The position numbers and the translations under genes were made by a program. Positions 1-4,241 of a DNA stretch of 7,319 nucleotides are shown in pieces. Within the stretch, counting starts at the first letter, position 1; each line of letters opens with the position of its first letter. Source of the stretch: Pseudomonadota bacterium (GTDB lineage: Bacteria; BMS3Abin14); assembly GCA_003229755.1 (NCBI GenBank), contig QIFJ01000267.1:1-7319 (forward strand), read 5' to 3'. The notes under the pieces were generated by a model. It was given only the letters and a program-made list of their open reading frames with translations. It had not been told where the DNA came from and searched no databases.

Positions 1-181
1 CCTTCTGATGATACAGGTGCCCAAGCCGGTTACAGATGTCGGCGAAATCGGGGAAATTCCTGTGAAGAGAGATAAGGATCTCTTCGGCCCTGATGAAATC
101 GTTTACCTCCAGAAAAGAATCAGCCTCAAAAATTATTTCATCAATCCTGTTGATAATATCCCTGGTGTCTTCCTTCTCCAT
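1..181 (-). CDS. TPR-like protein, N-terminal fragment (runs off left edge)
   Basis: The reverse strand reads from an ATG at 181 for 60 codons to the window edge without a stop, starting MEKEDTRDIINRIDEIIF. A purine-rich Shine-Dalgarno (AGGGGG) sits about 4 nt before the ATG. The peptide is helical and acidic; residues about 18-60 (EVNDFIRAEEILISLHRNFP, then a DICNRLGHLYHQK segment) match the spacing of a tetratricopeptide helix pair (small/aromatic residues, a 'P' turn, then a 'LGxLY' second-repeat start). No signal peptide or membrane segment is visible, so the visible part looks cytoplasmic. It lies 75 nt downstream of the BamD-like gene on the same strand and could be co-transcribed with it. 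The exact function cannot be told from 60 residues; TPR scaffold is the family-level inference. Confidence 0.7.
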   Translation of the reverse strand, partial: MEKEDTRDIINRIDEIIFEADSFLEVNDFIRAEEILISLHRNFPDFADICNRLGHLYHQK

Positions 182-204
182 TTTTCCCCCTGGATCATAA
201 CGCT

Positions 205-240
205 CCATAGATTATCTATACTATGGTCGTAAAAAGTCCA
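205..240 (-). other. Small palindrome plus TGGACTTTTTACGAC motif in TPR-gene leader
   Basis: In the 75-nt gap before the TPR gene, the minus strand carries TGGACTTTTTACGAC (226-240), followed by a 6-bp inverted repeat CCATAG/CTATGG (205-210 with 221-226, 10-nt loop). A 14-of-15 match to the first motif recurs on the plus strand at 4195-4209, in front of galU. Its role is unknown: it could be a regulatory site, part of a dispersed repeat, or coincidence. Confidence 0.4.
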
Positions 241-256
241 TCCATGGCTTTTTTGG

Positions 257-949
257 TCAATCTTTCCCCGATTTTGCCCTTTTCAGCAGAGAGCTGGCCC
301 TATCCTTGATTTCCTGGGGGTGGTCTCCAGCAAGGATCCTGTTTGCTCTCCTGATCGCTGCCTTGCGTTCATTTTTTTTCAGATAATATGAAATTATTTC
401 CAGCTCATGTTCACCCACCTTGCTTCGGAGAGTCTCCAGCCAAAAAGCCGCCTGATCCGAGAACTCCCCGCCGGGGTACCGATCCAGATAATCGGAAAAG
501 AGGTTCCTGGCATCATAGATAAAGGAAACATCCCTGTCGGTGGGAATCACCGTTCTGATCCTGAAAAACCCCAAAACGGCCCTCTCGGATTGCTTGACTT
601 TGGATAGAGCCTGATAGAAAAGAGCATCGGCGGCATTTTGACCATCAGGATATCCGGCGAGATACGCAGCGAAAGCAGAATCAGACTCCAGGAAATTTTT
701 CTGCCGGTAATAGATCTCGGCAGTCAGATACTGGATTTCTTCACCTCGTGTAGTGCCTGCGATAGTAAATTTAAGGCCATCCAGAACCTTTTTTGCTTCC
801 TCGTAACGATGCTTCTGTGCCAGTTTTCGGGCCATTGCGATCCGTTCATCGGGATCGACTTCCGTACTCGGTGTGGAGGAACAGGAGATCATTGCAAAGG
901 CTGTGATCGCCAGTAGTAGATACGTGGTTGTTTTTCTGAAATTTATCAA
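257..949 (-). CDS. bamD: BamD-like outer-membrane assembly lipoprotein
   Basis: The chosen start is the TTG at 949, giving 230 residues. It has an AAGAGG Shine-Dalgarno 9 nt upstream and places a classic lipoprotein signal directly at the N-terminus: basic INFRK, a hydrophobic stretch TYLLLAITAFAM, then lipobox M-I-S-C with Cys23 followed by SS. The same frame extends upstream to a TTG at 991, but that extension lies in heptad-repeat DNA. The mature part is helical TPR-like: YEEAKKVLDGL (49-59), GEEIQYLTAEIYYRQKNFLES (69-89), the alternation AFAAYLAGYPDG and ADALFYQAL (92-115), LFSDYLDRYPGGEFSD (150-165), and HELEIISYYLKKNERKAAI (181-199). The last matches the BamD 'HELYVAxFYxKRxxYxAA' region, and the length is close to E. 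coli BamD (about 245). BamD is the periplasmic lipoprotein that docks with BamA to insert beta-barrel proteins into the outer membrane. A related TPR lipoprotein is the alternative. Confidence 0.75.
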   Translation of the reverse strand: MINFRKTTTYLLLAITAFAMISCSSTPSTEVDPDERIAMARKLAQKHRYEEAKKVLDGLKFTIAGTTRGEEIQYLTAEIYYRQKNFLESDSAFAAYLAGYPDGQNAADALFYQALSKVKQSERAVLGFFRIRTVIPTDRDVSFIYDARNLFSDYLDRYPGGEFSDQAAFWLETLRSKVGEHELEIISYYLKKNERKAAIRRANRILAGDHPQEIKDRASSLLKRAKSGKD

Positions 950-972
950 TGAGATTGGCCTCTTAATTCTGA

Positions 973-1028
973 CCCAAAATCTAAAGTCCAAAATCCAAGA
1001 TCAACATTGAACGTTGAACATCTAATAT
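973..1028. repeat. Heptanucleotide array 1
   Basis: Eight consecutive 7-bp units in one phase: CCCAAAA, TCTAAAG, TCCAAAA, TCCAAGA, TCAACAT, TGAACGT, TGAACAT, CTAATAT. The units drift from a TCCAAAA-type to a TGAACNT-type without losing the 7-bp register. The array lies between the proposed promoter and start of the lipoprotein gene, so it would be transcribed as leader RNA. Confidence 0.7.
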
Positions 1029-1053
1029 CACTTCATCGATTAAATTTTCCCCT

Positions 1054-1083
1054 AGTATGGTGAGAAGTGTATCGATGTGTCAA
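1054..1083 (-). promoter_or_regulatory. Candidate sigma-70 promoter for the BamD-like gene
   Basis: The minus strand has a perfect -35 TTGACA (1078-1083) and, after 18 bp, CATACT (1054-1059), a 4-of-6 match to TATAAT. Transcription would begin near 1046, leaving a leader of about 100 nt that contains heptad array 1. This short island (about 1029-1099) is the only non-heptad stretch between the gene and array 2, which supports its being a functional site. Confidence 0.5.
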
Positions 1084-1099
1084 GATATCAGTAATTGGG

Positions 1100-1183
1100 T
1101 CCAAAATCCAAGGTCTCTGATCGTAACGTGCTATACGTGATGAGTAATTGATGGAAATTGGAAATTAGATATTGGAAAATAGA
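1100..1183. repeat. Heptanucleotide array 2
   Basis: Twelve 7-bp steps can be laid end to end: TCCAAAA, TCCAAGG, TCTCTGA, TCGTAAC, GTGCTAT, ACGTGAT, GAGTAAT, TGATGGA, AATTGGA, AATTAGA, TATTGGA, AAATAGA. The first two and last five are clearly related to one another; the middle ones are weak. There is no coding potential. Confidence 0.6.
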
Positions 1184-1199
1184 CACCTGCAATACAATA

Positions 1200-1297
1200 A
1201 AAGGCGATGAGTAATGAGCAACAGACTATAGGCGATAGGCGATAGGCTCTGGGTTTTAATCAAACTTTCAACTTTCAACTTTCAACGTTCAACTGTT
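1200..1297. repeat. Heptanucleotide array 3, directly upstream of the MBL gene
   Basis: Fourteen in-phase 7-bp units: AAAGGCG, ATGAGTA, ATGAGCA, ACAGACT, ATAGGCG twice, ATAGGCT, CTGGGTT, TTAATCA, AACTTTC three times, AACGTTC, AACTGTT. Two perfect sub-arrays (ATAGGCG and AACTTTC) share one 7-bp register although their sequences are unrelated. The array ends 9 nt before the Shine-Dalgarno of the next gene, so that gene's promoter must lie in or beyond the repeats. No convincing -35/-10 pair was seen there. Confidence 0.75.
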
Positions 1298-1317
1298 GTT
1301 AATACTGGAGATCTACA

Positions 1318-2079
1318 ATGGAAATAACAATACTGGGATCAGGAACATCAATTCCCCAGAAAGACCGGTCAGCCCCATCGTATCTCGTCCGATCGGAGGA
1401 GAGGGCGATCATGGTGGATCTCGGACCAGGTGCTATCTGGAATCTGGTACGAAACAGCCCTGCAGGACTGGCGGATGTGGGCACTGTTTTGCTCACCCAC
1501 CTGCATCTTGATCATGTAGCTGATCTGGCGCCCTTCCTTTTTGCTATGAAAGCCGAGGAAATTGGCCGGACCTCACCCCTGACTGTTATCGGACCGGAGG
1601 GTTTTAGTGATTACTATGCTTCCTTAAGGAAACTTTATGGACGCTGGGTTGAAGGAGCCGGCTACGAATTGGATATAAAAGAGTGGCCGGGGGAGTTAAT
1701 CGAGTGGGGGGAATTCAGGATCGATGCGGGTAGGTCCGTGCACTCTCTACCCAACCTCGCTTACCTTCTGCGGGAAAGTGGGGCAGGCTCAGGCGTGATG
1801 TTTACGGGAGACGGAGAGCCCACGATGGAAATGCTCCAGTTGGGGAAGGGGACAACAGATATACTCATAGCTGAATGCTCACTTCCGCCGGGCGTCACGG
1901 AGGAGGGCCACATGAACCCGCAACAGGCTGGCAGGCTGGCAGAACAGATCCACGCGGCAACCCTGGTGATGAGCCACCTGAATCCTGACTGTAAGGCAGA
2001 AGAGATCCTCAAGGAGGCAACGGCTCACTTCGGCGGAAAAATCCTGGTTGCTGAGGATGGTATGAAATTATCTATTTAA
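1318..2079 (+). CDS. RNase Z-like metallo-beta-lactamase-fold hydrolase
   Basis: The 253-residue protein starts at an ATG with GGAG 7 nt upstream. It has the order of motifs of the RNase Z/ElaC branch of the metallo-beta-lactamase fold: N-terminal strand ITILGSGTS (3-11), buried Asp in MVDLGPG (32-38), zinc motif THLHLDH (60-66, His61, His63, Asp65, His66), third-motif His142 in VHSLPNLAYL, Asp165 in FTGDG (162-166), His198 in GHMNPQQAG, and His220 in MSHLNPD. All expected zinc ligands are therefore present and the protein should be an active soluble hydrolase. RNase Z enzymes process tRNA 3' ends, but they are usually near 300 residues with an exosite insertion; this shorter form lacks an obvious one. 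It is therefore better called an MBL-fold hydrolase with unknown substrate (phosphodiester or other). It stands alone in its strand context, and heptad array 3 directly precedes its ribosome binding site. Confidence 0.85.
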   Translation: MEITILGSGTSIPQKDRSAPSYLVRSEERAIMVDLGPGAIWNLVRNSPAGLADVGTVLLTHLHLDHVADLAPFLFAMKAEEIGRTSPLTVIGPEGFSDYYASLRKLYGRWVEGAGYELDIKEWPGELIEWGEFRIDAGRSVHSLPNLAYLLRESGAGSGVMFTGDGEPTMEMLQLGKGTTDILIAECSLPPGVTEEGHMNPQQAGRLAEQIHAATLVMSHLNPDCKAEEILKEATAHFGGKILVAEDGMKLSI

Positions 2080-2090
2080 TCAAAATGAAT

Positions 2091-2336
2091 GGGTCCCGGC
2101 AAAAGCCCCTTCGCCTTCGCAACCCCCTTTGAGCTTCGCTTCAGGGGCTTTTGCCGGAACCCTGGCCAGAACCATGAATGAAAAATTAAATCAGGCCGGG
2201 GTTTTGGTGAATCACGTAGCGAAGCTCAAAGGGGGTTGCGAAGGCGAGTGATTACACCCAAAAACCCGGCCTGATGAATAAACTATACATAAATCCCACT
2301 GACTAATTTGGAGATGAACCCTGAAAACTAATATTT
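2091..2336 (+). mobile_element. Compound two-hairpin palindromic element, copy 1
   Basis: Begins 11 nt after the MBL stop codon. Hairpin A has arms at 2091-2110 and 2143-2162 (19 of 20 pairs; core CCGGCAAAAGCCCC) and a 32-nt loop at 2111-2142. Hairpin B has arms at 2192-2215 and 2248-2273 (about 22 pairs, one mismatch, two single-base bulges; outer CAGGCCGGG) and a 32-nt loop at 2216-2247. The two loops are reverse complements at 31 of 32 positions. A tail at 2274-2336 ending in AATATT resembles the outer end of the second copy (3811-4052) and abuts the stop codon of the rubredoxin-like gene. It encodes no transposase or plausible protein. It resembles a non-autonomous palindromic repeat (MITE- or REP-like); the family is not recognised. 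The right boundary is approximate. Confidence 0.7.
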
Positions 2337-2439
2337 ATTCCTGCTTCTCGAAACTGTTCTGGGCACCGCATTCGCACTTTCTGGGTTTGCACCGTCCTTC
2401 TCTTGTTTTTCCACACTCACTGCATTTAAATTCCGCCAT
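2335..2439 (-). CDS. RCKP-type small rubredoxin-like protein
   Basis: A 34-residue reading frame from an ATG at 2439, with a perfect AGGAGG 5 nt upstream. The peptide is MAEFKCSECGKTREGRCKP, then RKCECGAQNSFEKQE. It has one CxxC knuckle (Cys6, Cys9), a further Cys in GRCKP (Cys17), and a CxC pair (Cys22, Cys24) followed by GA, as in the rubredoxin-like tails of rubrerythrins. Small proteins with this 'REGRCKP...CxxCGA' layout are known as RCKP-type rubredoxin-like domain proteins. They presumably bind one iron or zinc atom; electron transfer or metal binding in oxidative-stress defence is an inference. The CxC rather than CxxC second knuckle is slightly atypical. The stop codon lies at the tail of the palindromic element. 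The gene follows the perR-like gene in the same direction, but 425 nt away. Confidence 0.8.
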   Translation of the reverse strand: MAEFKCSECGKTREGRCKPRKCECGAQNSFEKQE

Positions 2440-2478
2440 CTTTTCCTCCTGTGATTGTTGATTCTATGCGGCTTCAAT

Positions 2479-2567
2479 AAGGGCTCATCTGCTTTGTTAT
2501 CGGCCCTTGGAAATCCTCGGCGTATGTACCATATACGCCTCCAGTTTCCTTCCCGCTGTTGGCGGGA
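2479..2567 (-). other. Three short inverted repeats in the rubredoxin-like gene leader
   Basis: Upstream of the small gene lie three perfect inverted repeats in a row: AAGGGC/GCCCTT (2479-2484, 2503-2508), GGCGTAT/ATACGCC (2519-2525, 2533-2539) and TCCCGC/GCGGGA (2551-2556, 2562-2567). They could shape a structured leader. Beyond these, 2440-2864 contains heptad arrays 4 and 5 and a nested inverted repeat, and no gene that I can support. Confidence 0.35.
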
Positions 2568-2675
2568 CTGCCTCGCATCTGAACCCTCCTTGTGAGCCTC
2601 TTTAGGAACAAATAGATAGACTTATGCGGCTCTCGTGGGCGTTGTCTCACTTGTATATGATACTGTGTCATTATC

Positions 2676-2710
2676 CTTGGAACCCGGAACTTGAAACCTG
2701 GAACTACAAC
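2676..2710. repeat. Heptanucleotide array 4
   Basis: Five in-phase 7-bp units: CTTGGAA, CCCGGAA, CTTGAAA, CCTGGAA, CTACAAC. The unit type (C..GGAA) is close to that of the array at 3472-3499. Confidence 0.65.
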
Positions 2711-2753
2711 CATCAGGTTGCTGCCCATTCTCGAACACCTCGAGAAACCATCA

Positions 2754-2835
2754 AAAAGTTGAAAGTAAAAAGCCTATGGATACCCGAATATCCATAGACT
2801 TATTAATAGCACTTAACCTTCAACTTTCAACTTTT
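2754..2835. repeat. Nested inverted repeat downstream of the perR-like gene
   Basis: AAAAGTTGAAAGT (2754-2766) is perfectly complementary to ACTTTCAACTTTT (2823-2835), the latter lying inside heptad array 5. Between them sits a perfect 9-bp hairpin CTATGGATA/TATCCATAG (2774-2782, 2789-2797) with loop CCCGAA. Lying just 3' of the perR-like stop on the minus strand, it could end transcription, but there is no clean T-tract, so the terminator role is tentative. Confidence 0.5.
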
Positions 2836-2849
2836 AACTTTCAACCTTC
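2815..2849. repeat. Heptanucleotide array 5
   Basis: Five perfect-phase 7-bp units: AACCTTC, AACTTTC, AACTTTT, AACTTTC, AACCTTC, with AATCCGG following. The unit is the same AACTTTC type as in array 3, about 1.5 kb away, and the array ends 15 nt from the perR-like stop codon. Confidence 0.75.
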
Positions 2850-2864
2850 AATCCGGTAGTCGAT

Positions 2865-3287
2865 TTACACACTGCAGTCTTCACAAATACCGGTCAGGTA
2901 GACTTCAGCGCTTTGTACATGAAAACCGTTTATCTTCGAACTGGCAAGTTCGAGATACTCACAGCTGTGATCAGGCATGAAATCTTCAATATTTCTGCAA
3001 ACTGTACAGAAGGTATGTATGTGATCGTCCGTAGCCGGGTCGTAGTGAACTCTTTCGGGGTTGATCGACAACTCCCTTATCTCGTCCATGTCCCTGAGGG
3101 TCTGAAGAGTTTTATACACTGTTGTGAAAGAGATCGAAGGATGGATCTTGAGGACTCTCTTGTAAATATCCTCAGCAGAGGGATGTTCACGATCATCCTT
3201 CAGAAGATTAAAAATACTGATGCGCTGGGGAGTGATCTTCAAGCCTGTCTGCCTGAACTTTTCTATGGTTGTTTCCACGTCTTTCAT
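2865..3287 (-). CDS. PerR-like Fur-family metalloregulator
   Basis: The 140-residue protein has the Fur-family winged helix with ITPQRISIFNLL (18-29), HPSAEDIYKRV (35-45) and the recognition helix ISFTTVYKTLQTL (52-64). The regulatory metal site has His35, Asp83, His89, His91 and Asp102, which correspond with a constant two-residue offset to B. subtilis PerR His37, Asp85, His91, His93 and Asp104. An Asp rather than Glu at the last ligand is the PerR-type choice, pointing to peroxide sensing by iron-catalysed histidine oxidation. The structural zinc site has Cys94-x2-Cys97 and Cys135-x2-Cys138. The start is the ATG at 3287; only a weak GGGT Shine-Dalgarno precedes it. A promoter with a palindromic operator lies about 75 nt upstream, suggesting autoregulation. 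PerR versus Fur is an inference from ligands; family membership is certain. Confidence 0.92.
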   Translation of the reverse strand: MKDVETTIEKFRQTGLKITPQRISIFNLLKDDREHPSAEDIYKRVLKIHPSISFTTVYKTLQTLRDMDEIRELSINPERVHYDPATDDHIHTFCTVCRNIEDFMPDHSCEYLELASSKINGFHVQSAEVYLTGICEDCSV

Positions 3288-3360
3288 TATTTACCCGATT
3301 CTGGCTCTATCAGATAAGCCTCTCAACAGTAGTAGTCCGTGAAAAGCTTCTGTTGCGTGA

Positions 3361-3389
3361 ATTTAATCTCAATTAAGATTTAGTGTCAA
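3361..3389 (-). promoter_or_regulatory. Promoter of the perR-like gene with Fur/PerR-type operator in the spacer
   Basis: The minus strand has a perfect -35 TTGACA (3384-3389), a 17-bp spacer and -10 TTAAAT (3361-3366). The spacer and edge of the -10 hold AATCTTAATTGAGATT (3365-3380), palindromic at 14 of 16 positions and AT-rich like Fur/PerR boxes. A repressor bound there would block RNA polymerase, so the regulator probably represses its own gene. Confidence 0.65.
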
Positions 3390-3407
3390 GGAATCAAACC
3401 GTCCCTT

Positions 3408-3503
3408 CGTTCCAGTTTCTTGTTCCTGGTTCCTTGTTTCTAGTAGGATCACGAACATCATAGTCTTATTTACTAGAAACCAGAAACTGGAAACCAGGAA
3501 CTG
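3408..3503. repeat. Heptanucleotide arrays 6 and 7 forming a long imperfect hairpin
   Basis: Array 6 (3415-3442) has GTTTCTT, GTTCCTG, GTTCCTT, GTTTCTA. Array 7 (3472-3499) has ACTAGAA, ACCAGAA, ACTGGAA, ACCAGGA. They are inverted relative to each other: 3413-3445 pairs with 3471-3503 at 26 of 33 positions, with several of the remaining positions being possible G-U pairs in RNA, around a 25-nt loop. It lies just beyond the terminator of tRNA-Leu. Confidence 0.7.
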
Positions 3504-3540
3504 CCAATAAAAAGGGGCCCCGAGGGGCCCCTTTTATTGG
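3504..3540. terminator. Strong bidirectional intrinsic terminator
   Basis: CCAATAAAAAGGGGCCCC (3504-3521) pairs with GGGGCCCCTTTTATTGG (3524-3540), one A bulged, GA at the tip. A-tract and T-tract flank the GC core on both sides, so it works in either direction. It lies 1 nt past the 3' CCA of the tRNA and is therefore the tRNA terminator. Confidence 0.9.
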
Positions 3541-3541
3541 C

Positions 3542-3628
3542 TGGTGCCGAAGGCGAGACTCGAACTCGCACGGGCTTTCGCCCACCACCCCCTCAAGATG
3601 GCGTGTCTACCAGTTCCACCACTTCGGC
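3542..3628 (-). tRNA. tRNA-Leu (anticodon GAG)
   Basis: The reverse strand gives an 87-nt class II tRNA including an encoded CCA (3542-3544). The acceptor stem is GCCGAAG with CTTCGGC. The D-loop region reads GGTGGAACTGGTAGACACG. The anticodon stem CCATC/GGTGG encloses loop TTGAGGG with anticodon GAG (reads CUC and CUU). A long variable arm GGGC-GAAA-GCCC and a T-arm GCGAG-TTCGAGT-CTCGC follow. All stems pair, so it should be functional. Confidence 0.97.
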
Positions 3629-3639
3629 AAGGATTGGCT

Positions 3640-3668
3640 ATTATTTTAAAAGGGATTCGATTTGTCAA
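3640..3668 (-). promoter_or_regulatory. Promoter of tRNA-Leu
   Basis: On the minus strand a perfect -35 TTGACA (3663-3668), a 17-bp spacer and -10 AATAAT (3640-3645, 5 of 6 to TATAAT) lie 11 nt before the tRNA 5' end. This is a near-consensus sigma-70 promoter, as expected for a stable RNA. Confidence 0.8.
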
Positions 3669-3810
3669 GCCTCGTCCCCGGAAATGCGATTGTTTGAGTC
3701 CAGCGTGATTCCGGAGTTGGATGAATCCAATTTGAAGTTGATATACCTTATAAATCAAGGTATTAGTACCATATAGAGTCTAGTAATAAAGTCTAATATT
3801 AAGGAGCACC

Positions 3811-4052
3811 TCCCAATTAATTGGTGAGGTTTCAAAATAGTGTATTCATATAGCCGGGTTTTCGGGTGAAACACCCGGCTTCGCAACCCCCTTTAGCTTC
3901 GCTTTGTGATTCACCAAAACCCCGGGCTGATTTGCATTGGTTACATAGAGGTTCGGTAAAAGGCCCTGAAGCAAAGCGAGAAAGACGTTGTGAAGACGAA
4001 GGGACTTTTACCGGAACCCGTGCACTATGTGTTGACCACCGATTAATTGGGA
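3811..4052 (-). mobile_element. Compound two-hairpin palindromic element, copy 2 (inverted, decayed)
   Basis: Read on the minus strand, this stretch aligns with the copy at 2091-2336 in the same order. Hairpin A has arms at 3950-3967 and 4000-4018 (core GGTAAAAG/CTTTTACC, loop 3968-3999, 32 nt). Hairpin B has arms at 3852-3874 and 3906-3928, with a loop holding CTTCGCAACCCCCTTT as in copy 1. The ends are 16-bp inverted repeats TCCCAATTAATTGGTG (3811-3826) and CACCGATTAATTGGGA (4037-4052), 15 of 16 matched. The A loop has drifted (about 22 of 32 to copy 1), while the B loop stays close. No transposase and no clear target duplication are seen. Confidence 0.7.
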
Positions 4053-4080
4053 ACTGAACCAATATTTATGGACTCGCAAG

Positions 4081-4204
4081 AAGTAATTGATGCGCCCAAT
4101 GAGGGGCGTATTAATTACTTGCACCGCAAGCTGTTGATTTGAGTGGAAAACGAAAATGACACTTTTCGCTTTCCACGGTGTAAAAAGTTAAGGGTGGACT
4201 TTTT
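4081..4204 (+). promoter_or_regulatory. Hairpin-rich leader of galU
   Basis: Three consecutive inverted repeats precede galU. The first pairs AAGTAATTGATGCGCCC (4081-4097) with 4104-4120, 15 of 17 Watson-Crick and the other two G-U. The second pairs GTGGAAAACGAAAA (4143-4156) with TTTTCGCTTTCCAC (4163-4176), 13 of 14. The third pairs AAAAAGT (4182-4188) with ACTTTTT (4198-4204), ending in a T-run like an attenuator. I recognise no riboswitch class. A structured leader or a non-autonomous repeat are the options. Confidence 0.5.
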
Positions 4205-4241
4205 TCGACACTATCAATACTAAAAGGAAAGTGAGGCGTCG

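Noticed and set aside
8..232. 74-residue plus-strand open frame
   Set aside because: It is antisense to the TPR gene fragment, which has a good ribosome binding site and TPR-like sequence; the plus-strand peptide has no family features.
407..916. Plus-strand open frames of 66 and 92 residues
   Set aside because: Both lie antisense to the BamD-like gene and look like shadow frames with no recognisable domain.
973..1297. CRISPR array
   Set aside because: The repeats are 7 bp with no spacers of regular 30-40 bp and no 20-40 bp repeat, so this is not a CRISPR.
2091..2273. Integron attC site
   Set aside because: The core-site bases (RYYYAAC/GTTRRRY) with the expected bulges were not found at the arms, and there are two hairpins, no cassette and no integrase.
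2474..2728. 84-residue minus-strand open frame
   Set aside because: It runs through heptad array 4 and several short palindromes, and the peptide is low-quality with no domain. The repeats explain the sequence better.
2913..3317. 134-residue plus-strand open frame
   Set aside because: Antisense to the perR-like gene, whose metal ligands are all in place.
3717..3763. Two short palindromes (TTGGATGAATCCAA; ATACCTT/AAGGTAT) upstream of tRNA-Leu
   Set aside because: Short, AT-rich and without a link to a promoter; the first has a 2-nt loop, too short for an RNA hairpin. They may be chance.
3537..3776. 79-residue plus-strand frame (GETRTRTGF)
   Set aside because: This is the well-known false protein read from the antisense of a tRNA gene, here tRNA-Leu.
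3832..4062. Overlapping frames on both strands, 63 and 76 residues
   Set aside because: Both lie wholly within the inverted repeats of element copy 2, and a palindrome gives open frames on both strands by itself.
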